From Anaerolineae bacterium (lineage in GTDB: Bacteria; Chloroflexota; Anaerolineae; Anaerolineales; Villigracilaceae): DNA of 8,123 nucleotides. Positions 6,767-8,123 of this stretch are shown in pieces (positions within the stretch are counted from its first letter, which is position 1; every line of letters begins with the position of its first letter). Location of the stretch: contig DQGV01000364.1 of the NCBI GenBank assembly GCA_003524705.1, positions 1 through 8,123 on the forward strand, read 5' to 3'. Made by a program: the position numbers and the translations under genes. The notes beneath the pieces were generated by a model. That model had not been told where the DNA came from, did no database searches, and saw nothing but the letters and a program-made list of their open reading frames with translations.

Positions 6767-8102
6767 CTACAATGCAGAATAAAACGGAGCAATTGCTTTC
6801 AGTATAGAAAAAATAAAATTGAAATTGTTAATTGCAATTGTAAAAACAATTAAACCCAGAGCAATTTGAAACCAAGTTTTCTCTGCAAATTCGGATAAAG
6901 ATAAAGCAATAAAAAATATAAGCGCATACATCCAATATGGTGTGTAGAGAAAAAGTTCTGTTCCATAAAATAAGTGCATGATGAAATTAAATCCCAATGC
7001 GCCTAATAATCCAAGCATTAATGGTTGATGTTTTGATGTGCGAATATTCTTTATGAAAGCAACAAATGAACCTACAAGCAAGATTAACCACAAAACGAGT
7101 GGGATATTCGCAATTCCTTTGTATGAAGCAAGAGCCTGAGTACGGATATCAAATGTTTTCAGGTCAATGGTTGGGAATGGTGGTTTTTCAGAAATTGCTT
7201 CAATTGGTTTCGGGGCGACAACGCCATACAAAGCCATTGTCCGTGTGGTGACTTGAAGTTTTTCAGCCAAACTGGATTCAGGTTCTTCACCGACTACTTT
7301 GACAAATCCAAACTCAAAGGCAATATCTTTTGGACTAAAGAAATATGTAATTGATTTTGGATATAAAAAATTTGTGAATAAAGTGAGCAAAATTCCAAAT
7401 ACTAGGACATAAACAAAAAATTGAATCAAACGACGAAAATTAAACTTATTGAAGAATAACCCAATCACACCCTGTGCAATATTTGTGATAGTGATTCCAA
7501 ATAAAACTAAACCAGCAGGAACGAGAATTGAAAAACGATTTTCCTTTGATTGAATGAGTAAAAAGAAAAATATTAACGAAGCCGCACCGAAGATGTAGTT
7601 TTCGGTCAATGAGCCGAATAATAAATGGGAAGCACTAAAGCCTAATAACATGGCAAAAAGAAACGCGTAGGTTTTTGATTCAGTTGCTCGTTTGATAAAT
7701 AAATAAGCCATGAAAACACAAAGTCCAGCAGTGGCGGAAACGACTAACATTGCTCCAAGTGGATAATGCTCGCCCATCCAAAATGAAGCCAGACGCATGA
7801 GTGGACGAATGATGATTAGACTCAATGGATGTACTGCACGATTAATCGGTGCACTTTCTGGGCTGGCAAGAATTTCCATCCATGGACCTGCATCAGCTTC
7901 AAAGAGGACGACGTTGTAGCTTAAGGCTGGGTAATTTAATGTGCGGGCAAGAATCAGGTGAATGAAGAAGAACATTCCACCTAAATAAATGCCTAATCCA
8001 TTTTTGATTTCAATATTTGTTTTTTGAATTAAGAAGTAACCAATAAACCCAGAAATAATTGCAGTGAGAAGAAATGTCAAAAAATATTGTTGAGGAATAG
8101 AG
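6767..8102 (-). CDS. Polytopic membrane protein, GT-C glycosyltransferase-like (5' end lost at contig end)
   Basis: Residue numbers here count from the artefactual GTG at 8119; genuine codons begin at residue 7. The remaining about 444 residues hold some 11-12 hydrophobic segments (about 12-31, 43-59, 97-111, 121-142, 151-170, 175-190, 196-222, 231-253, 338-357, 366-385, 395-411 and 416-440) and one large loop (254-337). The first loop has an acidic stretch 'FEADAGPWMEIL' (73-84) and then 'RAVHPLSLIIIRPL' (94-107). A later 'SLTENYIF' (170-177) recalls the 'PE-Y' element of GT-C-type membrane glycosyltransferases, which use lipid-linked sugars. This is pattern resemblance only; a general membrane protein of unknown function is the alternative. 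It is the first visible gene of the leftward cluster, ending 15 nt before coaX. The frame stays open through the adapter-like end, so the true start is missing. Confidence 0.75.
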
Positions 8103-8123
8103 AGATTGGAAGAGCACACGTCT
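8103..8123. other. Illumina TruSeq adapter remnant at the contig end
   Basis: The last 21 bases match the beginning of the Illumina TruSeq read-1 adapter (AGATCGGAAGAGCACACG and onward) at 20 of 21 positions. The only difference is T instead of C at 8107. They sit exactly at the window end, which is where untrimmed adapter appears in assemblies. This is very unlikely to be genomic DNA. It supplies a GTG (minus strand, 8119-8117) that looks like a start codon for the membrane-protein frame. Confidence 0.9.

Noticed and set aside
8117..8119. GTG as the start codon of the GT-C-like gene
   Set aside because: The codon falls in the adapter-like contig end, so it is not genomic; the true start is missing.

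Overview
This 8.1 kb window is AT-rich bacterial DNA and looks like a contig end from a (meta)genome assembly. Its last 21 bases match the start of a standard Illumina TruSeq adapter at 20 of 21 positions. The gene content (LutB/LutC-type lactate oxidation protein, tandem peptide-type ABC permease, YHYH lipoprotein, CE4 deacetylase lipoprotein, type III pantothenate kinase, GT-C-like membrane protein) and the style of the proteins suggest an uncultured Chloroflexota, perhaps Anaerolineae. That placement is an impression from gene content, not a proof. No phage, CRISPR array, insertion sequence or toxin-antitoxin system is visible.

Left part (1-3755). A long reading frame on the minus strand runs off the left edge. 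It encodes an oligopeptide-type ABC permease in which a complete DppB-like half is followed by the start of a DppC-like half. It is divergent from a plus-strand gene that fuses LutB (LUD domain plus two Fe-S cluster motifs) to LutC. The 83 bp between the two starts contains a perfect palindromic -10 element (ATTATATAAT) that could serve both directions. The LutB and LutC halves are joined by a linker encoded by a 116 bp repeat-like element with imperfect terminal inverted repeats. A tRNA-Glu(CTC) gene follows directly, with its own consensus-like promoter overlapping the 3' end of the lutB-lutC gene.

Middle (3756-3810). A near-perfect 18 bp hairpin lies between the convergent tRNA and YHYH genes and probably terminates both transcripts.

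Right part (3811-8102). Four genes read leftward on the minus strand. In order of transcription they are a GT-C-like polytopic membrane protein (5' end lost at the contig end), coaX (type III pantothenate kinase, CoA biosynthesis), a polysaccharide deacetylase lipoprotein and a YHYH-domain lipoprotein. The first three are packed (15 nt and 1 nt gaps) and are probably one transcript. The YHYH gene follows after 93 nt and has a strong Shine-Dalgarno sequence and a plausible promoter of its own. Apart from coaX, the cluster points to envelope or surface polysaccharide work.

I do not see a clearly new multi-gene system. The most notable items are the LutB-LutC fusion with its repeat-derived linker, the DppB-DppC-type permease fusion, the shared palindromic promoter, and the adapter artefact that creates a false start for the last gene.
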